Positions 43,599 to 52,253 of a DNA stretch of 64,000 nucleotides are shown here, in pieces. The stretch is from the NCBI RefSeq assembly GCF_002843355.2, contig NZ_PJAI02000003.1, positions 124,001 through 188,000 of the forward strand, read 5' to 3'. Position 1 is the first letter of the stretch. The number at the start of each line of letters is the position of its first letter. The position numbers were made by a program, and so were the translations under genes. The notes beneath the pieces are model-generated. The model was not told where the DNA came from and searched no databases. It worked only from the letters and a program-made list of their open reading frames with translations. This DNA comes from Colwellia echini (GTDB lineage Bacteria > Pseudomonadota > Gammaproteobacteria > Enterobacterales > Alteromonadaceae).

Positions 43599-44864
43599 AT
43601 GATGCCGATATTAGATCACGCCACAGCCAAAGCACATGCCCAACGTTCGTTAAATCGTTGTACAACCTTAAGTAAAATCAGTGCAATGCACGATGGCATC
43701 TTACGCCAATACTTAAGCATTGAGCATAAAGAATGTAATCGCGTTGTCAGTGAGTGGATGACAGCTGCTGGTATGAAAACCTGGCAAGACAGTGTCGGCA
43801 ATCAATGGGGCCGTATAGAATCGACAACGCCTAACGCAAAACGGTTAATTATCGGCTCACACCTCGACACTGTGCCTAATGCTGGCGCTTACGATGGTAT
43901 TTTAGGGGTAATGCTAGCCATTGAATTAGCGGATTTAGTCACTAAAAAGCAACTCGACTTACCATTTCATCTTGACGTTGTCGGTTTTTGTGATGAAGAA
44001 GGCACTCGTTTTGCCACCACCTTAATTGGCTCAAAAGCATTAGCCGGACAATTCGACGCTAATTGGCTATCAATCAAAGATGTTGACGGCATTTCAATGC
44101 GTGAAGCCATGATTGCTTTTGGTTTAGATACTGAAAAGTATGCTGAATCAGCGCTCAACCCTGATGAAATACTTGCCTATTGGGAAACCCATATTGAGCA
44201 AGGCCCGGTATTAGAGCATCAACAACAAGCACTGGGTATTGTTACCGCGATTGCCGGAGCCAAACGGGCAATGATTTCTTATACCGGTTGTAGTGGCCAT
44301 GCCGGCACTACGCCGCTGCCTTTGCGTCAAGACTCCTTAGCTGGCGCTGCTGAATTAATAGTTGCCATAGAACAATTAGCCAAATCCGCTAATAACGGCG
44401 AAGTAGCAACTGTTGGCCAAATTGAAGCAAAACCAGGTGCTACCAATGTCATTCCGGGATTTACGCTCTTTAGTTTAGATGCCCGCGCCCAAGACGATAA
44501 CGACCTTGAGGTATTATTAACTCAGATAAAACAGCGCGCTGAAACTATCGCTACCAAGCGCAAGCTCACCTTAGATTGGCAATGGACACATCAAGCCGCT
44601 GCCGTTGATTGCGATAGTGACATTAAAAATCTGTTGCAAGCAGCGTGTCAACTCAATAACGAAAATTCACCTTTATTACCTTCCGGTGCAGGCCATGACG
44701 CTATGGCTGTTGCGCCAATTTGCCCTATGGGTATGTTATTTATTCGCAGTCCCGGTGGTATCAGCCATCACCCAAAAGAAGCAGTTATCGATGATGACAT
44801 TGTTAAAGCCATAGCGGTACTGTATAGCGCGATTGTTATGCAAAAAGAAAAAATGCTAAACTAG
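43599..44864 (+). CDS. Allantoate amidohydrolase (M20 family)
   Basis: A 421-residue binuclear metallohydrolase of the AllC/HpxK group. Metal-site motifs are IIGSHLDTVPNAGAYDGILG, GFCDEEGTRF, and PSGAGHDAM, with the dimerisation domain in the middle (GHAGTTPLPLRQD). It converts allantoate to ureidoglycine, ammonia and CO2. Other members act on beta-ureidopropionate or N-carbamoyl amino acids, but the aminotransferase five bases upstream argues for allantoate. It starts at a tandem ATG-ATG; the second may be used. Confidence 0.88.
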   Translation: MMPILDHATAKAHAQRSLNRCTTLSKISAMHDGILRQYLSIEHKECNRVVSEWMTAAGMKTWQDSVGNQWGRIESTTPNAKRLIIGSHLDTVPNAGAYDGILGVMLAIELADLVTKKQLDLPFHLDVVGFCDEEGTRFATTLIGSKALAGQFDANWLSIKDVDGISMREAMIAFGLDTEKYAESALNPDEILAYWETHIEQGPVLEHQQQALGIVTAIAGAKRAMISYTGCSGHAGTTPLPLRQDSLAGAAELIVAIEQLAKSANNGEVATVGQIEAKPGATNVIPGFTLFSLDARAQDDNDLEVLLTQIKQRAETIATKRKLTLDWQWTHQAAAVDCDSDIKNLLQAACQLNNENSPLLPSGAGHDAMAVAPICPMGMLFIRSPGGISHHPKEAVIDDDIVKAIAVLYSAIVMQKEKMLN

Positions 44865-45019
44865 TTAGACTCGCTTAGTACCCCATAAGGCTAAGCAAGC
44901 ACCAAACTAACTCGACAGATTAACACGCAAGTCACTGTCATAACTCTATTTTAAAATACGAGCTATGGCAGAGATCTATTCTCTTTTTATTGTCCATGCT
45001 CCTTAACACAGGCAGGATT

Positions 45020-46378
45020 ATGAAACAGCAGCACCTTTGGATTAAATCACCCCTAACGGTTTATACCGCAAATAACAACAATGCAGATAACGGCATTGTC
45101 ATCGATACCCATAGCGGCATTATTATTGAATTAGTCGCAGCAGGCTGTCAGCCATCATCAACAATTGACGAAACCTTTGATGCATCAAAACTGGTACTAT
45201 TACCAGGCTTGATCAATACCCATCATCATCTGTATCAAACACTAACCCGGGCGTTACCCTCAGCCATTAATAAGTCATTATTTCCTTGGTTAAAAAGCCT
45301 TTATCCAATTTGGGCTAAGTTAATGCCAGACATGGTATGTACCTCAACCCAACTTGGCTTAGCAGAGCTTCTTCTTTCGGGTTGTACCACAGTTGCCGAT
45401 CACCATTATTTATTCCCCCAAGCTATTGAAGATGCTATCGATATACAAGTTGCCGCGGCACAAGAGATCGGTTGTCGAGTTACCCTTACGCGCGGTTCTA
45501 TGAGCTTAGGCGAAAAAGACGGTGGTTTACCACCGCAACAAACCGTGCAAACCGATGAAGCCATCCTTGAAGACTCTGCCCGACTGATTAAACGCTACCA
45601 CGACCCTAAAGCCGGTAGTATGATCAATATTGCTTTAGCACCGTGTTCGCCCTTTTCAGTCAGTACTGAACTGATGAAAGAAACCGCTAAGCTTGCGCGT
45701 CAACACCAGGTGATGCTGCATACCCACCTCGCTGAAACCGAAGACGAAAACAACTTCTGTTTAAACATGTTTGGCTTACGCCCGCTTGATTATTTAGAGT
45801 CGGTTAACTGGTTAGCCAGCGATGTCTGGTTAGCGCATGGCATCCACTTTAACGATGAAGAAATTAACCGTTTAGGCAAAGCTAAGATAGGTGTAGCTCA
45901 TTGTCCGTCGTCAAACATGATATTAGCCTCAGGCATTTGTCGCACCAAGGAGCTAGCGGCTGCAGGTGTAAAAGTCGGCCTAGGTGTTGATGGTTCCGCT
46001 TCAAACGATGGTTCAAATATGATGCAAGAAATCAGACAAGCGTTATTGATTAACCGTTTACGTTATTCTGCCGATGAGGTCACGCATTTAGATGCGCTTT
46101 ACTGGGCAACTAAAGGCTCTGCTGAGGTATTAGGTCGTGATGATATTGGTGAACTTGCTGTCGGCAAACAAGCCGATATCGCCTTATTTAACACCGATGA
46201 GTTACGATTTTCAGGGGCTCATGATCCCTTAGCTGCCTTAGTTTTATGTGGTGCGCACAGTGCACAAGCAGTTATGTGTCAAGGCAAGTGGTTGGTCGAA
46301 GGTGGCATATTAACATCGCAGGATACAGACGCTATTCGTCATCGTCATCATGCCCTTGCTAAGCAACTTGTTAGCTAA
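45020..46378 (+). CDS. 8-oxoguanine deaminase / hydroxydechloroatrazine ethylaminohydrolase-type amidohydrolase
   Basis: A 452-residue metal-dependent amidohydrolase of the AtzB/8-oxoguanine deaminase group. Motifs are NTHHHLYQTLTRALP (HxH), LHTHLAETEDEN, VAHCPSSNMILASG and GLGVDGSASNDG (metal Asp). 8-oxoguanine deaminase makes urate from 8-oxoguanine, which would feed the pathway here. The frame begins at 44990, but the ATG at 45020 has AGGA just before it and gives the family start MKQQHLWIKSPL. It is 155 bases after allC and followed by a hairpin. Confidence 0.87.
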   Translation: MKQQHLWIKSPLTVYTANNNNADNGIVIDTHSGIIIELVAAGCQPSSTIDETFDASKLVLLPGLINTHHHLYQTLTRALPSAINKSLFPWLKSLYPIWAKLMPDMVCTSTQLGLAELLLSGCTTVADHHYLFPQAIEDAIDIQVAAAQEIGCRVTLTRGSMSLGEKDGGLPPQQTVQTDEAILEDSARLIKRYHDPKAGSMINIALAPCSPFSVSTELMKETAKLARQHQVMLHTHLAETEDENNFCLNMFGLRPLDYLESVNWLASDVWLAHGIHFNDEEINRLGKAKIGVAHCPSSNMILASGICRTKELAAAGVKVGLGVDGSASNDGSNMMQEIRQALLINRLRYSADEVTHLDALYWATKGSAEVLGRDDIGELAVGKQADIALFNTDELRFSGAHDPLAALVLCGAHSAQAVMCQGKWLVEGGILTSQDTDAIRHRHHALAKQLVS

Positions 46379-46470
46379 AGTTCTAGGTTAACACCATGCA
46401 CTGACGTCACCAGTTAACGGTAGCAATACACTACCAATTGAACTACCAATGAATACACTGAAACAATGAC

Positions 46471-46514
46471 AAAAAAAGCATAAGCCAGGGTGATAATTCA
46501 CCCTGGCTTATGCT
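46471..46514 (-). terminator. Strong terminator between the deaminase and phosphoribosyltransferase genes
   Basis: Perfect 16-base arms (AGCATAAGCCAGGGTG / CACCCTGGCTTATGCT) with a 6-base loop, followed on the minus strand by seven T. It ends the leftward nup-phosphoribosyltransferase unit, and the hairpin also faces the convergent deaminase gene. Confidence 0.93.
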
Positions 46515-46539
46515 GAGTCGCTATAAGTATTAGTAGCGG

Positions 46540-47103
46540 CTATATACCGTATTCTTCAAACAGCTTTTTCAACGATGGTTTATTTTCAACAATTTCATCA
46601 TGGGTTAAGCCATCAAATTCATGTGGAAAAACAATCCACTCTTCCGTTTTATGTAAAAAGTAATGTGGCACTAAACTCGTTTGGTTATTCGACGGTTTAT
46701 ACCAAGGCGTTGCAATACGAATATCTTCAGGGGTATTACGACGACACTTTTGTTTTAAAACATCAAGAAAGGCTTTAATACTTAACCCAGTATCAAAGAC
46801 ATCATCCACAACCAATAAGTTGTCAGTACAATTAATATTCTTGTATATATAGTCCATACCATGAACGCGCACTTTTCTATCTTGTTTACCAATACCAGTA
46901 TAAGACGAAGTACGAATACTAATGTGATCGGTATGAATACCACAAACATGTAAGATTTCTTGTACCGCAATACCTACAGGTGTGCCGCCACGCCATAGCG
47001 CGACAATAAAGTCAGGTTTAAAGTCACTTTTATAAACCTCTAACCCTAATTTAAAAGAATCATTGAGTAACTCTTCTGCACCAATGTAGTATTTTTTAGT
47101 CAT
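46540..47103 (-). CDS. Purine phosphoribosyltransferase (HPRT-like)
   Basis: A 187-residue type I phosphoribosyltransferase. The PRPP loop is NLLVVDDVFDTGLSIKAF, the PPi loop ALWRGGTPVG. It lies downstream of the nucleobase/nucleoside importer genes on the same strand, so it likely salvages hypoxanthine, guanine or xanthine taken up by that importer. Length and order fit the hypoxanthine group in gammaproteobacteria; the exact base is not determined. Confidence 0.85.
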   Translation of the reverse strand: MTKKYYIGAEELLNDSFKLGLEVYKSDFKPDFIVALWRGGTPVGIAVQEILHVCGIHTDHISIRTSSYTGIGKQDRKVRVHGMDYIYKNINCTDNLLVVDDVFDTGLSIKAFLDVLKQKCRRNTPEDIRIATPWYKPSNNQTSLVPHYFLHKTEEWIVFPHEFDGLTHDEIVENKPSLKKLFEEYGI

Positions 47104-47129
47104 TTATTGTTCCTCAGATTATGCTCAAT

Positions 47130-47163
47130 ACTTTATGTTGGCCATTACTCGCCAACATAAAGT
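47130..47163 (-). other. Perfect hairpin before the phosphoribosyltransferase gene
   Basis: Thirteen-base arms (ACTTTATGTTGGC / GCCAACATAAAGT) with an 8-base loop, 27 bases upstream of the gene's start and after the bmp-type gene. There is no T run; it could attenuate readthrough or bind a regulator. Confidence 0.5.
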
Positions 47164-47329
47164 CAGGTAATCGTAATAACATCATCGCCATGACTACGTA
47201 CTTACCTGCAATATAACTTTATGATTTTGCGTGATTTAGGACTTTGCTATTCTATGATAGCCTTCGTATAAGCAAAATAGTATGTACTTATTATGAATAA
47301 ACGCCATCCATTATATTAATTAAGCTATA

Positions 47330-48397
47330 TTAATTAAGCTTGCCTTCAACCCCATCAACCAAGTAATTCATTTTTAATAGCTCGCTGTCTTGTGGTATTT
47401 CGCCTGCAGGTACCATAATTTCGCCCGCTTGGTTTTTCAGTGGTCCCGCAAAAGGATGTAACTCACCCGACGCTATTTTTGTCGTTAAGACTTCCACGTC
47501 GGCAATAACATTCTCAGGGATCACTTCATTAAATTCTCCTAATCTTGTCATGCCAGTATTTAAACCGCCCCAAACATTTTCAGACTGCCAAGTACCATCT
47601 AATACTTCTTGTACACGCTGCTCATAAAATTCATTAAAGTTATGAATAACCGCTGTTAAATGGGCATTTTTACCGTATTCACTCATGTCAGAGTGACTAC
47701 CTATAGCATAGATACCCGCAGCTTCAGCCGCTTGTACTGGTGCTGGTGAATCAGTATGTTGGGTAATAACGTCAGCGCCCTGGTCAATTAAACTGTCAGA
47801 TGCTTCACGCTCTTTACCTGGATCAAACCAACTATTTACCCAAACAACTTTCACTTTAGCGTCAGGTTTCACCGATTTAAAACCTAATGTAAAGGCGTTA
47901 ATACTGCGAAGTACTTCTGGAATAGGAAATGAAGCGACAAATCCGGCAATATTTGATTTAGACATATGCGCAGCAATAACTCCTGACAAGTACCTACTTT
48001 CATACATACGATCAAAATAAACACCAACATTTTTTGCTTGTTTGTAACCTGTGGCATGCTCAAATTTAATATTCGGGTAGCGCTTAGCCACTTTAATGGT
48101 TGGGTTCATATAACCAAAAGAGGTGGTAAAAATTAAGTCATGGCCTTTTTTTGCCAATTGTCTAATAACACGTTCTGAATCAGCACCTTCAGCAACACTT
48201 TCAACATAAGTTGTTGATACTTTATCACCAAACTTTTTTTCAACATGCTTACGCGCTTCATCGTGAGTATAGGTCCAGCCTGCTTCACCTGTTGGGCTAA
48301 CATAGACAAAACCAACTTTTATGGTGTCTTTGGCAATAGCGCCAAGCGACGTTGTTAATGCCAAACTCATGGCAAGGGTTTTAACTAGGTGTTTCAT
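47330..48397 (-). CDS. BMP-family purine nucleoside ABC transporter substrate-binding protein
   Basis: A 355-residue periplasmic protein of the BmpA/PnrA family with a signal peptide (cleavage after GAIA, residue 22). Motifs are VGFVYVSPTGEAGWTYTH, ADSERVIRQLAKKGHDLIFTTSFG and VITQHTDSPAPVQAAE. The family binds purine nucleosides or nucleobases. It is the last transporter gene of the leftward ATPase-permease-permease-binding protein operon. A 14-base tandem duplication (TATATTAATTAAGC at 47312-47339) includes its stop codon. Confidence 0.9.
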   Translation of the reverse strand: MKHLVKTLAMSLALTTSLGAIAKDTIKVGFVYVSPTGEAGWTYTHDEARKHVEKKFGDKVSTTYVESVAEGADSERVIRQLAKKGHDLIFTTSFGYMNPTIKVAKRYPNIKFEHATGYKQAKNVGVYFDRMYESRYLSGVIAAHMSKSNIAGFVASFPIPEVLRSINAFTLGFKSVKPDAKVKVVWVNSWFDPGKEREASDSLIDQGADVITQHTDSPAPVQAAEAAGIYAIGSHSDMSEYGKNAHLTAVIHNFNEFYEQRVQEVLDGTWQSENVWGGLNTGMTRLGEFNEVIPENVIADVEVLTTKIASGELHPFAGPLKNQAGEIMVPAGEIPQDSELLKMNYLVDGVEGKLN

Positions 48398-48461
48398 AAT
48401 ATTCCTTAATATTTTCTCAAAGTATGATATTCATTAATTGATTGCTAAAAAGCATTTGGCA

Positions 48462-49388
48462 TTAATTATTTCTATGCCAAGGCTTGGCTAAAGACATAGG
48501 TTCAAATAGCTTTAAACGCTCTTTATCTTTACTTAACATTACCAGCACAACTAAGGTTGCCACATAAGGCAGCATTGCTAATAAGTTTGAATCAATCGAT
48601 AACCCTAAGCCTTGCGCAACTAAGTGCATAATGCTCGCAAAGCCAAATAAATAAGCGCCTAGCATGACACGTTCAATACGCCAGCTAGCAAAAACCACTA
48701 ACGCCAGTGCTATCCAACCACGCCCTGCTGTCATGTTCTCGGTCCATAATGGTGTATATGCCATCGATAAATAACCACCGGCTAAGCCGGCACAAGCACC
48801 ACCAAACATTACCGCTAAATAACGAATACGCATTACCGGCAAGCCTAAACTACTACCAACCTCAGGGTTTTCACCTGCCGCACGAATCGCCAATCCGCCA
48901 CGGTGGTGTTTGAAAAATAAGTAAACAACTACCACTAACACCCAGCTAAAATAAACAATGGCATCTTGAGCAAAGAGTGGTTTACCAATTAGAGGAATAT
49001 CTTTCAACGCACCTAAAGCAAGTTCAGGTAATGCCTCAACTGTTTTACCTTCATAATCAGCACCTAAAAAGGCAGATAAACCCGTACCAAAAATAGTTAA
49101 GGCTAAGCCTGTTGCTACTTGGCTGGCATTTAAGTTCAAAGCGATAAAGCCAAAGAGCAGTGAAATAAGCACCCCGGTTAACGCCGCAACCGCAAAGCCA
49201 ATAAACAGACTGTCGCAATGATACATAGCGATAAACCCCGCAACAGCACCTAATAACATCATGCCTTCTTGTCCTAGGTTTAACACACCGCTTTTTTCAC
49301 AAACCATTTCACCCAAAGCCACCAATAACAATGGTGTGCCGGTACGAATAGTGGCGTATAAAATATTAGTAATAAGATCTAAATCCAC
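48462..49388 (-). CDS. Nucleoside/nucleobase ABC transporter permease 2
   Basis: A 308-residue permease of the branched-chain-like (BPD_transp_2) type with about eight hydrophobic segments. The conserved loop is AAGENPEVGSSLGLPVMRIRYLAV; GEMVCEKSGVLNLGQEGMMLLGA is typical of the YufQ/NupQ group. It begins six bases after the first permease gene and transports the ligand of the BMP-family protein. Confidence 0.93.
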   Translation of the reverse strand: MDLDLITNILYATIRTGTPLLLVALGEMVCEKSGVLNLGQEGMMLLGAVAGFIAMYHCDSLFIGFAVAALTGVLISLLFGFIALNLNASQVATGLALTIFGTGLSAFLGADYEGKTVEALPELALGALKDIPLIGKPLFAQDAIVYFSWVLVVVVYLFFKHHRGGLAIRAAGENPEVGSSLGLPVMRIRYLAVMFGGACAGLAGGYLSMAYTPLWTENMTAGRGWIALALVVFASWRIERVMLGAYLFGFASIMHLVAQGLGLSIDSNLLAMLPYVATLVVLVMLSKDKERLKLFEPMSLAKPWHRNN

Positions 49389-49394
49389 AGCAAC

Positions 49395-50495
49395 TTACTC
49401 CTGAATTTGAGCAGAGATTTTGCTCGGTGTTAGAAATTTGGGACGATATAAACGCACGCGATAACGAATGATCACATCGCACGATAATAAGTAAAACAAC
49501 ATTAAACCTTGGAATATACCGGTAATAGAATTAGGTAAACCCGCTTCTATTTGCGCCATTTCGCCGCCCATATAAATAAGTCCCATCAATAAACCAGCTA
49601 AGGTAATACCTACCGGATGAAGTCGCCCTAAAAAAGCAACAATAATCGCGGCATAACCAAAACCTGGCGATATTTGTGGTACCAATTGGCCAATAGGTCC
49701 GGCAACTTCACTGGCTCCTGCTAGACCCGCTAAAGCGCCTGATACTAATAACACCATGGCAATCAATTTATGTTGTTTATAGCCAGCCATTTTCGCTGCT
49801 GAAGGATCTAATCCTAATACTTGAATTTGAAAACCAGCAAAAGTTTTACTCATAAAAGTCCACGTCGCCGCAAAGGCAAGTAGTACAAACAACAAACCTA
49901 AATGCAGGCGTGTATCCTCAACCAAAATGGGTAATAACGTGCTTTCACCAAACAAGGCACTTTCGGGAAAGTTGTAGCCGTTTGGGTCTTTTAAAGGCCC
50001 GTGCACAGACCACAATAAAACATTAAGGGCAATATAGTTCATCATTATCGTGACAAGGGTTTCATTGGTATTAAGACGCAGTTTCATAAACGCTGTAATA
50101 CCAGCCCACGCCATACCACCAATCATGCCAGCGACAATCGTTAGCGGCATCGCCAAAAAACTGCTTGAGTCGACAAATTGCACTGCCACCGCTGTGGCAC
50201 AAATACCACCAATGAGTAATTGCCCTTCTGCGCCAATATTCCAAATAGAGGCACGAAAACATAATGCTAAGCCATAAGCACACAGTAAAATAGGAATAGT
50301 TTTTACAATAAGCTCGGTTAAACCATACCAATCAGAAATGGGCTCAATAAAAAAGATATACAAGGTCTCAACAGGCGGCTGCCCTAACGCGGCAAATAAG
50401 AAAAAACCCGTAATCACGGTAAGAATAACCGCTAAAACCGGGGAAAAATAAGTCCAAAACGGTGAGTTTTGCACTCGCGCTTCTAATCGCATCAT
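49395..50495 (-). CDS. Nucleoside/nucleobase ABC transporter permease 1
   Basis: A 366-residue permease of the YufP/NupP group. Motifs are FRASIWNIGAEGQLLIGGI and LGLDPSAAKMAGYKQHKL, with an N-terminal extension before the first of about nine membrane segments. Its start overlaps the ATPase gene by four bases, so it is coupled to it. Confidence 0.93.
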   Translation of the reverse strand: MMRLEARVQNSPFWTYFSPVLAVILTVITGFFLFAALGQPPVETLYIFFIEPISDWYGLTELIVKTIPILLCAYGLALCFRASIWNIGAEGQLLIGGICATAVAVQFVDSSSFLAMPLTIVAGMIGGMAWAGITAFMKLRLNTNETLVTIMMNYIALNVLLWSVHGPLKDPNGYNFPESALFGESTLLPILVEDTRLHLGLLFVLLAFAATWTFMSKTFAGFQIQVLGLDPSAAKMAGYKQHKLIAMVLLVSGALAGLAGASEVAGPIGQLVPQISPGFGYAAIIVAFLGRLHPVGITLAGLLMGLIYMGGEMAQIEAGLPNSITGIFQGLMLFYLLSCDVIIRYRVRLYRPKFLTPSKISAQIQE

Positions 50496-52051
50496 GAGTG
50501 TGTTGCTCCTTTAGGTGAAGGGGTTACGCCTTGTGTATCATCGTCAGCAAAATCACCTGCCATCCACTGCCCTAACTGCGGTAAAGGTAACTCATCAGTG
50601 GGTAAAAATGGCGAAAGCTTGCCATCACAAATAGCACCTAAGCGATCACTCACTTTGTATAATTCATCAAGGTCTTCAGAAATTATCAAAATAGCGCAGC
50701 CTTGGTCTCGTAAATTTAATATCGCTTTATGTATTGCAACCTGCGCGCCAATATCAACACCCCAAGTAGGATGTGACATTAATAAAAATTTCGGCTGCTG
50801 TTCCACCTCACGACCAATAATAAATTTTTGTAAATTACCCCCAGACAAACTGGCGGCATGCGCATGGTTACCAGCGGTTTTTACTTTGTACTTCGCAATA
50901 ATTTTATCGGCGAGTGCGACTATTTTATTTTTATTTAAAAAACCACGGTTTACTAAGCCATGATCAAAACTAGTCAGTAAAGTGTTCTCACATAAATCCA
51001 TGGTAGGTACAGCACCTCGACCTAGTCTATCTTCAGGGACTAAAGCCATACCAAGACGACGACGTTTTAGCGGTGACATGCCATCAACCACTTGCTGAGC
51101 AAATTTAATTGAATTGCCATGTTTTTGTGTTTCTTCACCAGAAAGAGCTTTTAGCAACTCTTCTTGACCATTACCCGCAACACCTGCAATACCAACAATT
51201 TCGCCCTTTTTAACTGTTAAGTTGATATTTTTAAGCGGTATATCAAACATAGCTTCTGCTTTAATTGATAAATTATCGACAGAAAGAAATACCCCAGAGC
51301 CTTCAGCTCTCCGAGTTTCATTACTAATAGGCGTGTCATCACCAACCATCATGCGCGCAATAGACGCGGGAGTTTCTTCTTTAGGAATACAATGACCACT
51401 GACTTTACCGGCACGTAAAATAGTGGCGCTGTCACATATATCAGTAACTTCATGTAATTTATGACTAATGAAGAGCACCGAACAACCCTCTTTCTTTAAC
51501 GTACGTAAGGTTTTAAACAACTGGTCAACTTCTTGAGGTGTCAGTACCGAGGTAGGCTCATCGAGTATTAACAACTGAATATCTAGTAATAAGCAACGGA
51601 CAATCTCTACACGTTGGCGTTCACCGGTTGATAAGCTTGATACTCGTCGCTCGGGTGATAACGGCATACCGTATCGCTCAGACGTTTCTTTAATACGTCT
51701 TGCTAAGGTATTAGGGTGCCCTGCTTGTTCTCCTAGTGCCAACGCGATATTTTCAGTGATTGTTAATGTTTCAAATAACGAAAAATGCTGAAAAACCATA
51801 CCTATACCTAACGCGCGCGCAGCCGCTGGATCTTTAATATCAACAAGTCGACCATTCCAAAAAATTTCACCTTGGTCAGGTTTTACAACACCGTAGAGTG
51901 TTTTAATTAAAGTACTCTTGCCAGCACCATTTTCACCAAGCAATGCATGGATCTCTTTATGCTTTATATTGAGATTAATACCGTCATTCGCTTTACATCC
52001 GGGGTACTGCTTAGTCATCCCCTTCATCATGACTCTATTTTCTTTATTCAT
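50492..52051 (-). CDS. Nucleoside/nucleobase ABC transporter ATP-binding protein
   Basis: A 519-residue tandem ABC ATPase. Domain 1 has Walker A GENGAGKSTLIKTL, signature LSTGERQRVEIVR and Walker B LLILDEPTSVL. Domain 2 has a degenerate Walker A (GVAGNGQEELLKAL), signature LSGGNLQKFIIGRE, and Walker B region LLMSHPTWGVDIGA in which the usual DEP is HPT, so only the first site may hydrolyse ATP, as in the YufO/ribose group. It is first in the leftward operon and divergent from xdhA. Confidence 0.93.
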   Translation of the reverse strand: MNKENRVMMKGMTKQYPGCKANDGINLNIKHKEIHALLGENGAGKSTLIKTLYGVVKPDQGEIFWNGRLVDIKDPAAARALGIGMVFQHFSLFETLTITENIALALGEQAGHPNTLARRIKETSERYGMPLSPERRVSSLSTGERQRVEIVRCLLLDIQLLILDEPTSVLTPQEVDQLFKTLRTLKKEGCSVLFISHKLHEVTDICDSATILRAGKVSGHCIPKEETPASIARMMVGDDTPISNETRRAEGSGVFLSVDNLSIKAEAMFDIPLKNINLTVKKGEIVGIAGVAGNGQEELLKALSGEETQKHGNSIKFAQQVVDGMSPLKRRRLGMALVPEDRLGRGAVPTMDLCENTLLTSFDHGLVNRGFLNKNKIVALADKIIAKYKVKTAGNHAHAASLSGGNLQKFIIGREVEQQPKFLLMSHPTWGVDIGAQVAIHKAILNLRDQGCAILIISEDLDELYKVSDRLGAICDGKLSPFLPTDELPLPQLGQWMAGDFADDDTQGVTPSPKGATHS

Positions 52052-52108
52052 TTAATAGCACCTACACACTGCTTTATTTATTACGTAAAGTAGTTATTAT
52101 CTATTTTA

Positions 52109-52124
52109 TTGACCGAGTGGTCAG
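52109..52124. promoter_or_regulatory. RutR-like operator 3, between the nup and xdh operons
   Basis: TTGACC-GAGT-GGTCAG, a perfect TGACC-N4-GGTCA palindrome, very close to the E. coli RutR site TTGACCANNTGGTCAA. It lies in the 202-base divergent gap, 58 bases from the ATPase start and 130 from xdhA, and can control both. Confidence 0.75.
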
Positions 52125-52253
52125 GTTTGGTATAAAGAATGCAATAACTTGACCAGTATTTAAATTTTGTTTTGAAAAACGACCAAAACAAAAGCAAATA
52201 AACATCATTAATAGCTTGATATATATAGCTTTACTAATAAACAGAGGTAACAA

